64,000 bases of DNA from an uncultured Bacteroidales bacterium (GTDB lineage: Bacteria > Bacteroidota > Bacteroidia > Bacteroidales > Bacteroidaceae): positions 62,001-126,000 of the forward strand of contig CADBWR010000006.1 in the NCBI GenBank assembly GCA_902798425.1. Reading direction: 5' to 3'. Shown here piece after piece: positions 30,978 to 40,069 of this stretch. How positions within the stretch are numbered: position 1 is the first letter of the stretch; every line of letters starts with the position of its first letter. The translations under genes and the position numbers were made by a program. Below the pieces are notes generated by a model, which ran no database searches, had not been told where the DNA came from, and was given only the letters and a program-made list of their open reading frames with translations.

Positions 30978-32805
30978 CTATCATCGACCTATTTGGTGAA
31001 TAAACACATTCTTCTTGAAGAGCATCACTTACAAAAGGAGCCATCTTCTCGAGTGGAGCAGATGTCATACGTCCTGTTTCTTTGTCCATAAATGATGCTG
31101 ACTTGGGGTACAATGTCTGTTCTGGATGCATGTGTATTTCACATATCACAGGGCCATCTGTTGCTAAAGTCGCAGAAATAGTGTCAGTCAATTTGGGGCC
31201 ATTTTCACTGACACTCATATAAGGAATGCCATAGGCTGCCGCAATCTTAGACAAATTGGGACAAACAACACCGCTATTGGGGTTAGAACCAGTAAACTCT
31301 CCTTTAAAGAATGCTTTTTGCGTCGTCTTTATCGCCAGATAACTCTCATTCTCGATGACAAACAATTTAAGTGGAAGACGATATGTCACAAGAGTTTGTA
31401 GTTCCTGAAGATTCATCTGTATTGATCCATCACCAGTAACACAGATGGTACGACCATTATCGTTGCTGACGCAAGCGCCAATGGCGGCAGGCAGTCCATA
31501 GCCCATGGCAGCACAGCCCTGATTTGCAAATACACGCACGCCTTTCTTTACTTTCATTGCTTGGTAAGTGCAAGTGTAAGCAGTACCATTACCAGTCACT
31601 ACGACATCACCTTTTTGTAACTGTTTAAACAACTCATCCGCGAACTTGTAGCTATTGGCATAACCTTCGCAATCTGGATTATCATCGAAAAGCGTAGGTA
31701 GTTTTTTCTCTATACTCCTACCCCATTCTCTCCAACACTTGAAATCAGGAATATGATTCTCTGTTTCCAGTGTTTTCATCAGTTTATCAATAAATTCAGA
31801 GAGATTAACATGGATAGGCATATTAATATTCAATGTAGGCTTTTGCATCTCAGCCAAGTCAATATCTACCATTACTTTATAAGCTTTGGGCGCCAGTAAA
31901 TCGTATGCATAACTAACCTGTCGAATGCTCAGTCGAGTACCCATAATGATTAGCAAATCTGAATTCTGCACCATAATATTACCGATACGATCGCCACAAA
32001 TGCCAGGCTTTCCATAACAAAGAGGATGGTCAAACCAAATAATATCTGAACCGCTAATAGCTGTAACAACTGGGATATTTAACTTTTCTGCTAATGTAAT
32101 GAATTCCTTCTCACGTTTTGCCAAGCGAACACCATTTCCGACATAGATTACAGGACTTTGGGCAACCTTTATCTTTTCGACAAGCTGTTCAATCTGTTTA
32201 TCAACCAAAGCATGTTTAACAGAATCAATTATCTCAGTTTCTTTATCAAACTCTCTGAATTGCGTTTCATCAACCATAGCCCCTTGCACATCCAAAGGAA
32301 TGTCCAACCAGACAGGGCCGGGGCGACCATCCATGGCTATAGCAATAGCTTTATCCAACTCATACTTAATATCAAGAGGGTTATATACTGTCTTGGCGTA
32401 TTTTGTTATAGGGGTCACCATAGAAACAATATCGGCCTCCTGATCTCCTAACTGACGAAGATTTAAATAAGGATATGTGTGCTTATATGTAGACGTTTTA
32501 ATCTGTCCAGAGATATATAGTCCGGGAATGGAATCCAAGTACTGTCCAAGTACACCTGTAATCGCATTTGTTCCACCAGGCCCAGTGGTCACACATGTTA
32601 CAGCCAATCGACCACTAGCACGATAATAGCCTTCACCAGAAATAGCTGATGCCTGCTCATGGTGATTACAAACATAAGTCAATCCCTTGGTATGTCCAAT
32701 TGAGTCATTCAAGTGCATAGCTCCACCGCCAGTAACAAGAAAGCAATGCTTAATACCATGGATCTCAACAAGATGCCTGAATATAAAATCAGAAACTTTT
32801 ATCAT
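30970..32805 (-). CDS. ThDP-dependent enzyme, YerE-like (acetolactate synthase family)
   Basis: 611 residues. ThDP-enzyme features: the PYR-domain glutamate in NHHEQASAISGEGYY, GPGGTNAITGVLG, and the magnesium/ThDP motif TGDGSIQMNLQELQT near residue 478. The family includes acetolactate synthase, but the setting among rfbF, rfbG and rfbH matches yersiniose synthesis, where YerE adds a two-carbon acetyl unit from pyruvate to a CDP-3,6-dideoxy-4-keto sugar. No IlvN-like small subunit is present. Alternative: another branched-sugar or ThDP lyase. Confidence 0.78.
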   Translation of the reverse strand: MIKVSDFIFRHLVEIHGIKHCFLVTGGGAMHLNDSIGHTKGLTYVCNHHEQASAISGEGYYRASGRLAVTCVTTGPGGTNAITGVLGQYLDSIPGLYISGQIKTSTYKHTYPYLNLRQLGDQEADIVSMVTPITKYAKTVYNPLDIKYELDKAIAIAMDGRPGPVWLDIPLDVQGAMVDETQFREFDKETEIIDSVKHALVDKQIEQLVEKIKVAQSPVIYVGNGVRLAKREKEFITLAEKLNIPVVTAISGSDIIWFDHPLCYGKPGICGDRIGNIMVQNSDLLIIMGTRLSIRQVSYAYDLLAPKAYKVMVDIDLAEMQKPTLNINMPIHVNLSEFIDKLMKTLETENHIPDFKCWREWGRSIEKKLPTLFDDNPDCEGYANSYKFADELFKQLQKGDVVVTGNGTAYTCTYQAMKVKKGVRVFANQGCAAMGYGLPAAIGACVSNDNGRTICVTGDGSIQMNLQELQTLVTYRLPLKLFVIENESYLAIKTTQKAFFKGEFTGSNPNSGVVCPNLSKIAAAYGIPYMSVSENGPKLTDTISATLATDGPVICEIHMHPEQTLYPKSASFMDKETGRMTSAPLEKMAPFVSDALQEECVYSPNRSMIDE

Positions 32806-32832
32806 ATGCGTTAGTGTATTTATTTGTTACTA

Positions 32833-33942
32833 TTATTTTTCGTGTTCTAACAAACGCTCTTTCTTAAACTTCTTATATCTTCTAACATGTCCGTAAATGC
32901 GGTATTCCCTAAGTTTACGATACAGTAAGTATGTCTTTAATATTAGTCGTTCATTCCATTTCAGTTCATTAATCATCGACTCATCACCATCACCAAATGT
33001 TATCTCAGAAATGATGCGCACATAGTTATGGTGTGCCTTAATAATGATGTTCAAAATAAAATTCGGTACAAACAACTTACGAGCAATAATCTTCTGAATT
33101 CTGCTGTGGGCATTGGCAAATTGCGTATACAGCAACATAGAAGCATTCTCACCTATACGATACTTGAATATCGGAATATTGTTCATTATGCACCCATAAT
33201 AATGAGTATACGACACCTGAAGGGCGTAGTCTGTTACTGGCTCATAGTCTTCATCGAATCCTCCAATGGCTATGAGTTTATTCCGGTTAAACAAGCTACC
33301 TATCAGCAAACCTCCAGATGCCAAGAATTGATCCCAAAGTGTATATCTAAAGTAATCTTTCTGAATTAAAAAAGGACCATTCTTAAAGTTAGGATAACAT
33401 GTATCATTGAGGATATTTCCATCAGCGTCTATTGTCTTATATACCGAAATAATGCATTTGTCACCACATTTTTCCTGCAATTCCATCAGACGTGATAAAG
33501 CAAAAGGGAGAAAAAGGTCATCATCATGACAGAATGTGATATATGGAGCACGGGCTAGTTCTATTCCTCTGTTGCAATTCCCATTATAGCCGAGATTTGC
33601 TTCATGCCTATAATACATTATGTTTTTGGCCCCAACCTCTTTTACTATTTCCAGATTGGGGCTATTATTATCTTTATCGTAGTTGTCCACAACGACAATC
33701 TCATAAGGGAATTTGTAGTCCTGATTAACAACTGACAACAGAGATTCCCTAAATTTATCACCTCTATTGTAGACTGGCATAATGACAGAAACGCAAGGAG
33801 TCTCACAATCAGCATCACCGCCATATTGCAGAACGCTCTTTACACCTGCTATTTTGCTGAAGCGACTCTCTTTTGAGAACAAATCATAATGCGGTATTGG
33901 GAAAACTGCCTCGCTATTTTTCTGATTCATACTTACTGACAA
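32833..33942 (-). CDS. GT2-family glycosyltransferase
   Basis: 369 residues with an N-terminal extension of about 45 residues, then VSVIMPVYNRGDKFRESLLSV, EIVVVDNYDKDNNS and FCHDDDLFLPFAL (DxD-like). The ATG at 33942 overlaps the reductase gene by 29 bp; an ATG four codons on (33930) is an alternative. Third glycosyltransferase associated with the dideoxysugar operon; donor and acceptor are unknown. Confidence 0.82.
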   Translation of the reverse strand: MSVSMNQKNSEAVFPIPHYDLFSKESRFSKIAGVKSVLQYGGDADCETPCVSVIMPVYNRGDKFRESLLSVVNQDYKFPYEIVVVDNYDKDNNSPNLEIVKEVGAKNIMYYRHEANLGYNGNCNRGIELARAPYITFCHDDDLFLPFALSRLMELQEKCGDKCIISVYKTIDADGNILNDTCYPNFKNGPFLIQKDYFRYTLWDQFLASGGLLIGSLFNRNKLIAIGGFDEDYEPVTDYALQVSYTHYYGCIMNNIPIFKYRIGENASMLLYTQFANAHSRIQKIIARKLFVPNFILNIIIKAHHNYVRIISEITFGDGDESMINELKWNERLILKTYLLYRKLREYRIYGHVRRYKKFKKERLLEHEK

Positions 33943-34840
33943 TTCTTTTTATTACGTCTTCAAAGCTTACAGTATCAACTATACCAACTATAGCTTCCGT
34001 CTTGCCCACATCAGGTGTAAGAGATACTAAATTCTCGGGGGTAATAACGCCAAAATTCAATACACTACTAGACTGACAGATGCTTTTTATCAGCAAGACG
34101 AACTCTCTTAATTGCCTAGTATCTCGCGATGCTATATGAAATATCTCATTTCTAAAAGTTGACTCTGACAATGCGTATGTCACCAAGCTTTCAATCAGCC
34201 TTGCTGCATCATCAACATAGAGAAAGTTCCAATTCTGTGTACAACTTGATAAGTCTATCGGATTATTATGCAACATCTTATCAATACAACTCATTACAAG
34301 CGTCCAGGGATGGTCATCTTCGCCAAACAGACTAAAAATACGCAAATGCATATACTTAATCTTTCCTGACTGAGCGACCTCACAGCCATAACGACATACT
34401 TCCAGTTTTGCCTTACCGTATTCAGAGAAAGGTCTGCATTCCGAATTTTCCGTTATTAGCTCTGTCTGTGTGCCATACTCCGCCTGAGAACCCGCCTCAA
34501 CAAACAACTGGCAGCCCATAAGAATTGCTTGATTTATTGCTATTTTGCTATTTGCAATATTCTGCTGTTGTATCTCTTTATTATTTCTACCATCATGCCC
34601 TGTGCCATCCCATGCCAAATTCACAAAAACATCGGCATGTTCAATTTTCTCGGCCAAGCAAGCGTAGTCTTTCATCTGAACCTCCACGACATGCAACTTG
34701 TCACTGTCACCCAAGACTATCTTACACTTTGCTTTGTCACGGCAGACGGCATAGACAACATCTCCTTTGGACAGCAGCATATGAATAAGATGTCTACCCA
34801 AAAAACACGTGGCGCCTGTTATGACGATACTTCTTGGCAT
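33914..34840 (-). CDS. NAD(P)-dependent SDR sugar epimerase/reductase (YerF/RfbJ-position)
   Basis: 308 residues. SIVITGATCFLGRHLI gives the GxxGxxG site, and SEYGKAKLE gives YxxxK. It occupies the place where abequose synthase (RfbJ) or the YerF reductase is found in CDP-dideoxyhexose clusters, and would reduce the C4 keto group or the branch carbonyl of the CDP-sugar. This assignment is contextual. The reading frame is intact and AT-rich like its neighbours. Confidence 0.75.
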   Translation of the reverse strand: MPRSIVITGATCFLGRHLIHMLLSKGDVVYAVCRDKAKCKIVLGDSDKLHVVEVQMKDYACLAEKIEHADVFVNLAWDGTGHDGRNNKEIQQQNIANSKIAINQAILMGCQLFVEAGSQAEYGTQTELITENSECRPFSEYGKAKLEVCRYGCEVAQSGKIKYMHLRIFSLFGEDDHPWTLVMSCIDKMLHNNPIDLSSCTQNWNFLYVDDAARLIESLVTYALSESTFRNEIFHIASRDTRQLREFVLLIKSICQSSSVLNFGVITPENLVSLTPDVGKTEAIVGIVDTVSFEDVIKRIVSKYESEK

Positions 34841-34852
34841 GAATAGATAGAG

Positions 34853-35920
34853 TTATAACGATAAGAAAAACTTAATCTGTTCACAGCACAAGTTATAGAC
34901 GTCTTCTGAGCGATAACGTTTATACCAATCCGCTGTCAACTGGCAACACTGTTCGATATTGGTACGTGGTTTCCATCCCAACAACATCTGGGCTTTAGAG
35001 ATATCCAGCATCAGAAGGTTGGCCTCATGCAATGCGTTAGGATCAGAGACATCTTTCAATGTACCATCACCATAATAATTAACAAACATTGTAGCTACAT
35101 CCCATACAGGGGTTATGCTTTCTGAGCGTGGTCCAAAATTCCAGCCTTCACAGAAACGCGTAGGTTCTTCGTACATTTTGACTGCCAGCTGCAAATAACC
35201 ACTTAACGGCTCCAAGACATGCTGCCATGGACGTATTGCCTTAGGACTGCGTATCTCAATCATTTGCTGTGCCTCAAGCGCCCTAACGCAGTCGGGTATT
35301 ATGCGGTCTTTTGACCAGTCGCCACCACCTATCACATTACCGGCACGGGCACTAGCTATTGAGACATGGTGCTTGACGGCATAATCCGAAGCATTAAAGA
35401 AACTGCGTCGCCAGGAATTGATAGCAATTTCTGCCGCACCTTTCGATGAAGAATAAGGGTCGTAGCCGCCCATAGGCTCGTTCTCACGATATCCCCATAT
35501 TTGTTCGCGATTCTCATAACACTTGTCTGTCGTTATCATAACCCCTACACGCACACTATCAGTATGCCTGATAGCTTCCAATACATGTATGGTTCCCATA
35601 ACATTTGTCTCATACGTCTCAACGGGAATATCATAACTAAGACGTACCAATGGTTGAGCAGCCAGATGGAAGACAATCTCTGGTTTATATTGCTGGAATA
35701 TCTCTAAGAGTTGCGCTTGATTACGGATATCAGCACGAAGATCTGCAAGAATCCTCTCACCAATTCCGGAAAGGACATAGTTATCACGTTCACTATAGGG
35801 ATCTAAAGAGACGCCAACGACCTCAGCACCCATCAAGTGTAACCATATAGACAACCAACTGCCCTTAAAACCAGTATGTCCTGTTACTAAAACGCGTTTC
35901 CCCCTATAAAAGTTTTCCAT
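34853..35920 (-). CDS. rfbG: CDP-glucose 4,6-dehydratase
   Basis: RfbG converts CDP-glucose to CDP-4-keto-6-deoxyglucose. From the ATG at 35920 the protein is 355 residues, the family length, beginning ENFYRGKRVLVTGHTGFKGSW. ITTDKCYEN and YDPYSSSKGAAEI (YxxxK) form the active site, and SARAGNVIGGGDWSKDRIIPD is diagnostic of this dehydratase. A longer frame from 35986 overlaps rfbF and adds an unrelated N-terminus. Gap to rfbF is 4 bp. Confidence 0.93.
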   Translation of the reverse strand: MENFYRGKRVLVTGHTGFKGSWLSIWLHLMGAEVVGVSLDPYSERDNYVLSGIGERILADLRADIRNQAQLLEIFQQYKPEIVFHLAAQPLVRLSYDIPVETYETNVMGTIHVLEAIRHTDSVRVGVMITTDKCYENREQIWGYRENEPMGGYDPYSSSKGAAEIAINSWRRSFFNASDYAVKHHVSIASARAGNVIGGGDWSKDRIIPDCVRALEAQQMIEIRSPKAIRPWQHVLEPLSGYLQLAVKMYEEPTRFCEGWNFGPRSESITPVWDVATMFVNYYGDGTLKDVSDPNALHEANLLMLDISKAQMLLGWKPRTNIEQCCQLTADWYKRYRSEDVYNLCCEQIKFFLSL

Positions 35921-35924
35921 ATCT

Positions 35925-36740
35925 CTACTTTTGCCTCTTTTTGTTTTCCATAGGAACGGTCCGTTCCCATTTTTTCCAAGGAGCATTACCGTTTCTAAGC
36001 ATTTCCTCCAACAAGTCTCGTTCTCTGAGATTATCCATGCACTGCCAAAATCCTTGATGAATATATGATTTCAGCTGACCTTCTTGTGCTAACCTTGCCA
36101 GCGAATCTTTTTCAAAAACGGTCTGGTCTCCTTCTATGTAATTAAACACCTCTGGTTCTAGTACCATATATCCAGCATTAATGGGCTTACCGTCTGTTGC
36201 ACTCTTCTCACGGAAAGAACGTACAGAGTTAGCCTCGTCAATATTCAGTACGCCTTTATCTTGCTGCTGAATGACTGCAGTAAGTGTTGCCAGTTTACCC
36301 TCTTGCCGATGAAAATCCAACAACTTCTTAATGTTTACATCACAAACGCCATCACCATATGTCATAAAGAACGGCTCATTACCAACATATTTCTGTATTC
36401 GCTTGATTCGGCCTCCCGTCATAGTATTATAGCCAGTATCAACAACCGTAACTTTCCACTTTTCTAAGTGACTTTGGTGTACAATCATCTCATTCTGACC
36501 ACCTCTAAAATCAAAGCTCACATCAGAGTTGTAGAGAAAATAGTTCGCAAACCATTCTTTGATATATTCCTGTCGATAGCCTGCACAAATAATAAACTCG
36601 TTATGGCCATAATATGAAAATTCTTTCATAATATGCCATAATATAGGCATACCCCCAATTTCTATCATCGGTTTTGGCTTAAACATAGACTCCTCGCTGA
36701 TTCGAGTTCCAAAACCTCCTGCCAAAAGTACAACTTTCAT
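35925..36740 (-). CDS. rfbF: Glucose-1-phosphate cytidylyltransferase
   Basis: RfbF makes CDP-glucose from CTP and glucose-1-phosphate. 271 residues; KVVLLAGGFGTRISEESMFKPKPM is the nucleotidyltransferase signature, with MTYGDGVCDVNI and KPINAGYMVLEP, followed by HQGFWQCMDNLRE at the C-terminal end. Second gene of the operon, 15 bp after rfbH. All residues expected in this family are present. Confidence 0.94.
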   Translation of the reverse strand: MKVVLLAGGFGTRISEESMFKPKPMIEIGGMPILWHIMKEFSYYGHNEFIICAGYRQEYIKEWFANYFLYNSDVSFDFRGGQNEMIVHQSHLEKWKVTVVDTGYNTMTGGRIKRIQKYVGNEPFFMTYGDGVCDVNIKKLLDFHRQEGKLATLTAVIQQQDKGVLNIDEANSVRSFREKSATDGKPINAGYMVLEPEVFNYIEGDQTVFEKDSLARLAQEGQLKSYIHQGFWQCMDNLRERDLLEEMLRNGNAPWKKWERTVPMENKKRQK

Positions 36741-36755
36741 GTCTCGATTTTTTAA

Positions 36756-38099
36756 TTACTGATGTTGCGAAACAAAATCTTTTATGACTTTTATCATGTA
36801 CTCCAGACGTTCACGTGTCATACCAGGATAGACTCCCAACCAGAATGAGTCACGCATGATTCTGTCCGTAACGGGTAACTCATCACCAATGACACGATAA
36901 TCAACACCTTGCTGATACTGTTCAAAGGCAGGGTGACGCAACAAGTTACCTGCAAAGAGATTTCGCGTTTGCACTTTGTTATTTTCCAAATATGACGTCA
37001 ACTCATTACGAGTGAATCTGGCATTTTCTTTTACTATGATGAAGAAGCCAAACCAACTAGGATTACTGTTCTTCTGAGCTCGGGGCAACAACAGTTCCTT
37101 GACATCCTTTAAACCTTCATACAGGATATCGAAGTTCTCACGACGACGAGATACTATAAAATCAAGTTTCTCAAGTTGGGCACATCCAATTGCCGCTTGA
37201 AGATCTGTCGCCTTGAGATTATATCCCAAATGACTGTAAACATATTTATGGTCATAGCCATTGGGCAACTGGCCAAATTGCCCTGTAAAGCGACAGCCAC
37301 ATGTATTATCCACGCCTCCTATGCACCAGCAATCACGTCCCCAATCACGATAACTGTTTACATATTTATGTAATTCAGGATTATTGGTATAGACAGCGCC
37401 ACCCTCACCCATCGTCATGTGGTGTGGTGGATAGAAAGAACTAGTACCTATATCACCTATAGTACCAGTTTTTTTCCATTCGCCATCAATAAAGTATTCT
37501 GACCCAAGGGCATCACAATTATCTTCTACTAACCACAGGTTGTATTTTTTGCAAAAATCAACCACTTTCTGAAGATTAAATGGGTTTCCAAGACTATGAG
37601 CCACCATCACGCATTTTGTCTTTTCGGACAATGCTGCTTCTAGCTGTGTCGTATCAATATTACCCTCTGCAATATCCATATCAACGAAAACAGGTACAGC
37701 TCCATACTGAACAATACATGCTATAGTCGTTGGGAATCCTGCAGCAACAGTAATCACCTCATCACCCCGCTTTATCTGACGATCGCCCAATTCTGGAGCC
37801 GTCAAAGCACTAAAGGCTAATAAGTTAGCTGACGAACCTGAATTACATAGTGAACAATATTTAACCCCCAACCACTTGGCCAAACGAGTTTCAAACTTAT
37901 GCGCCCAAGGGCCTGCTGTCAGCCAAAAGTCCAACGAAGCATCCACAAGATTTACCATTTCCTCGTCATCAAAGAAGCGTCCTCCATAGTTTATACGACT
38001 CTCACCTGGCACGAACTCTTGCTTCTGAGAATGCACTTCTTTATAATAGTCACGAGTTAACTCTAATATTTGTTTCTTAAGTTCTTCTTTTTTACTCAT
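36756..38099 (-). CDS. rfbH: CDP-4-keto-6-deoxyglucose 3-dehydrase (E1)
   Basis: 447 residues from the ATG at 38099; the upstream ATG at 38147 precedes the predicted transcription start. A PLP enzyme of the DegT fold in which the usual lysine is histidine (SSFYPPHHMTMGEGGAV), the hallmark of E1, plus clustered cysteines for a [2Fe-2S] centre (DCWCIGGVDNTCGCRF). It removes the C3 hydroxyl together with an E3 reductase (RfbI/DdhD). No E3 gene lies in the window, so reducing power must come from elsewhere. First gene of the operon. Confidence 0.93.
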   Translation of the reverse strand: MSKKEELKKQILELTRDYYKEVHSQKQEFVPGESRINYGGRFFDDEEMVNLVDASLDFWLTAGPWAHKFETRLAKWLGVKYCSLCNSGSSANLLAFSALTAPELGDRQIKRGDEVITVAAGFPTTIACIVQYGAVPVFVDMDIAEGNIDTTQLEAALSEKTKCVMVAHSLGNPFNLQKVVDFCKKYNLWLVEDNCDALGSEYFIDGEWKKTGTIGDIGTSSFYPPHHMTMGEGGAVYTNNPELHKYVNSYRDWGRDCWCIGGVDNTCGCRFTGQFGQLPNGYDHKYVYSHLGYNLKATDLQAAIGCAQLEKLDFIVSRRRENFDILYEGLKDVKELLLPRAQKNSNPSWFGFFIIVKENARFTRNELTSYLENNKVQTRNLFAGNLLRHPAFEQYQQGVDYRVIGDELPVTDRIMRDSFWLGVYPGMTRERLEYMIKVIKDFVSQHQ

Positions 38100-38136
38100 A
38101 GCGTTATTTAGCAAGAAAACCAAACTGTTTTGGCCA

Positions 38137-38144
38137 CAAAAATA
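38137..38144 (-). promoter_or_regulatory. Predicted promoter of the rfbHFG-yerE-like operon
   Basis: Minus strand TATTTTTG with TTTG 20 nt upstream, about 38 nt before the rfbH ATG. Confidence 0.6.
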
Positions 38145-38183
38145 CAAAAAACATTATAAATATCCAAATATAAATCATCTTTT

Positions 38184-40019
38184 TTACAACTGCTGCATGT
38201 CATACAGGCGTTTGTAGTAGCCGTTCTTAGCGATGAGCTCATCGTGCTGGCCGCGCTCCACAATCTCACCCTCGTAGAGTACGTATATCTCGTCGGCATT
38301 CTTGATGGTCGACAAGCGGTGGGCAATGGCGATGGTGGTGCGCGACTTCATCAGGCGCTCCAAGGCCTCCTGTACCAAGCGCTCCGACTCGGTGTCCAGT
38401 GCCGACGTAGCCTCATCGAGGATAAGGATGGGCGGATTCTTCAGGATAGCGCGGGCTATTGATACGCGCTGACGCTGACCGCCAGAGAGACGTCCACCAC
38501 GGTCACCTATCATCGTGTCGTAACCATGTTCAGACTCCATGATGAAGTCGTGGGCATTAGCAATCTTGGCAGCCTCAATAACTTGCTCCATCGTGGCATT
38601 CTCCACGCCAAAAGTGATATTATTATAGAAGGTGTCGTTAAAGAGGATAGCCTCCTGGTTGACGTTTCCAATAAGGCTACGTAGCTCCGAGATGCGTACC
38701 GTCTTGATATTCTTGCCGTCAATCAGCACCTCACCCTCGTTGACATCGTGATAGCGGGGAATGAGGTCTACCAGCGTGGACTTACCAGAGCCCGACTGTC
38801 CCACCAGTGCGATGGTCTTACCCTTGGGCACCGTCAGGTTGATGTTCTTCAGCACGGGACGCTCAGCGACATAGCTGAACGACACGTTGCGCAGTTCGAT
38901 GTCTTTTTCGAACGAAGACATCGGCTGTGGTTCAGCAGGTTCCTTGATAGGATTGTCAGCCTTGAGGATGAAGTCAATACGATCCATTGAAGCCAGTCCT
39001 ACAGGAATCTGGTAGGTAGCCTTCGACAGTTCCTTGATAGGATTGATGACGCTATAGAGAATCACCATGAAGAAGATGAATGTCGAAGCATCGATGAGGT
39101 TCGACTCACTCAAGATGAGGTAGCCACCGAACCACAAGACGACAACGATGATGACCGTTCCCAGAAACTCCGACATGGGGTGTGCAGCACTCTGGCGGAT
39201 AGCCATTGCATTGGCATCCTTACGATAGCTGTCGTTGATATTGACAAAACGCTGCAGCATCTTGTGCTCGGCAATGAACGCCTTGATGATGCGCAGTCCA
39301 CCCAGCGTCTCGTCAAGCTGAGCCAGCATATCGCCCCACTTGCCCTGAACCGTTGCCGACTGGCTCTTCAGTTTGCGGCTCACAGAGCCCATTATCCAGC
39401 CCGCTAAAGGAGCGACGACAATAACAAACAGCGTCAGTTGCCAACTTACAGTTATCATGGTGGCAAAGCAGACAATGATAGCGATGGGCTGTCGTATCAA
39501 CATGTCGATACTGCTTGTGATAGAGTTTTCCACAGCACCTACGTCCGATGACATACGGGCTATGATATCGCCTTTACGTTCGTCAGAGAAGAAACTCAGC
39601 GGAAGACGCAGCACCTTCTCGTAAACCTCTATGCGAATATCACGAACCACGCCTGTACGCAGCGGAATCATAATAGCTGACGAGGCGAAGTAGCCTAACG
39701 TTTTCAGTCCCGTCATTATAATCAACGCCATACCCATATACACCAGTGTCATAAAGGCACCATGGATACTGATTAGTTCCTGCACCCATGCATAGGCATT
39801 GTTGACGAGGACATCCTTGTCCAGCGTGTCCCATGTCCACGGCTTATAGGTATATACCTGTTGGTCTATCTTAAACAAGATATTCAGGATAGGTATCAGC
39901 ACAGCAAAGGAGAACACGTTCATCCACTGTGACAAGAAGTTCAGCACCACCGACCATCCCAAGTATTTTCGGTATGGCCGCAGGTAGCGTGACATTACGG
40001 AGAAAAACTGTTTCAGCAT
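38184..40019 (-). CDS. MsbA-like ABC lipid/glycolipid exporter
   Basis: 611 residues: six transmembrane helices in the first about 330 residues, then an ATPase domain with Walker A GQSGSGKST, signature LSGGQRQR, Walker B ILILDEATSALD and H-loop AHRLSTIK. A half-transporter of the MsbA/lipid flippase type. It may carry core-lipid A, or a lipid-linked glycan made by the neighbouring operon; sequence alone does not decide. GC-rich codon use shows it belongs to the resident chromosome, not the AT-rich insert. Confidence 0.9.
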   Translation of the reverse strand: MLKQFFSVMSRYLRPYRKYLGWSVVLNFLSQWMNVFSFAVLIPILNILFKIDQQVYTYKPWTWDTLDKDVLVNNAYAWVQELISIHGAFMTLVYMGMALIIMTGLKTLGYFASSAIMIPLRTGVVRDIRIEVYEKVLRLPLSFFSDERKGDIIARMSSDVGAVENSITSSIDMLIRQPIAIIVCFATMITVSWQLTLFVIVVAPLAGWIMGSVSRKLKSQSATVQGKWGDMLAQLDETLGGLRIIKAFIAEHKMLQRFVNINDSYRKDANAMAIRQSAAHPMSEFLGTVIIVVVLWFGGYLILSESNLIDASTFIFFMVILYSVINPIKELSKATYQIPVGLASMDRIDFILKADNPIKEPAEPQPMSSFEKDIELRNVSFSYVAERPVLKNINLTVPKGKTIALVGQSGSGKSTLVDLIPRYHDVNEGEVLIDGKNIKTVRISELRSLIGNVNQEAILFNDTFYNNITFGVENATMEQVIEAAKIANAHDFIMESEHGYDTMIGDRGGRLSGGQRQRVSIARAILKNPPILILDEATSALDTESERLVQEALERLMKSRTTIAIAHRLSTIKNADEIYVLYEGEIVERGQHDELIAKNGYYKRLYDMQQL

Positions 40020-40036
40020 ATCTTATTCTTTCTTAT

Positions 40037-40057
40037 CTCTTCACTTTTCACTCTTCA
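40037..40057 (-). repeat. Three heptads between the ABC exporter and LtaS-like gene
   Basis: CTCTTCA, CTTTTCA, CTCTTCA on the plus strand in the 50-bp gap. Confidence 0.6.
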
Positions 40058-40069
40058 CTAGCAAAGCGC

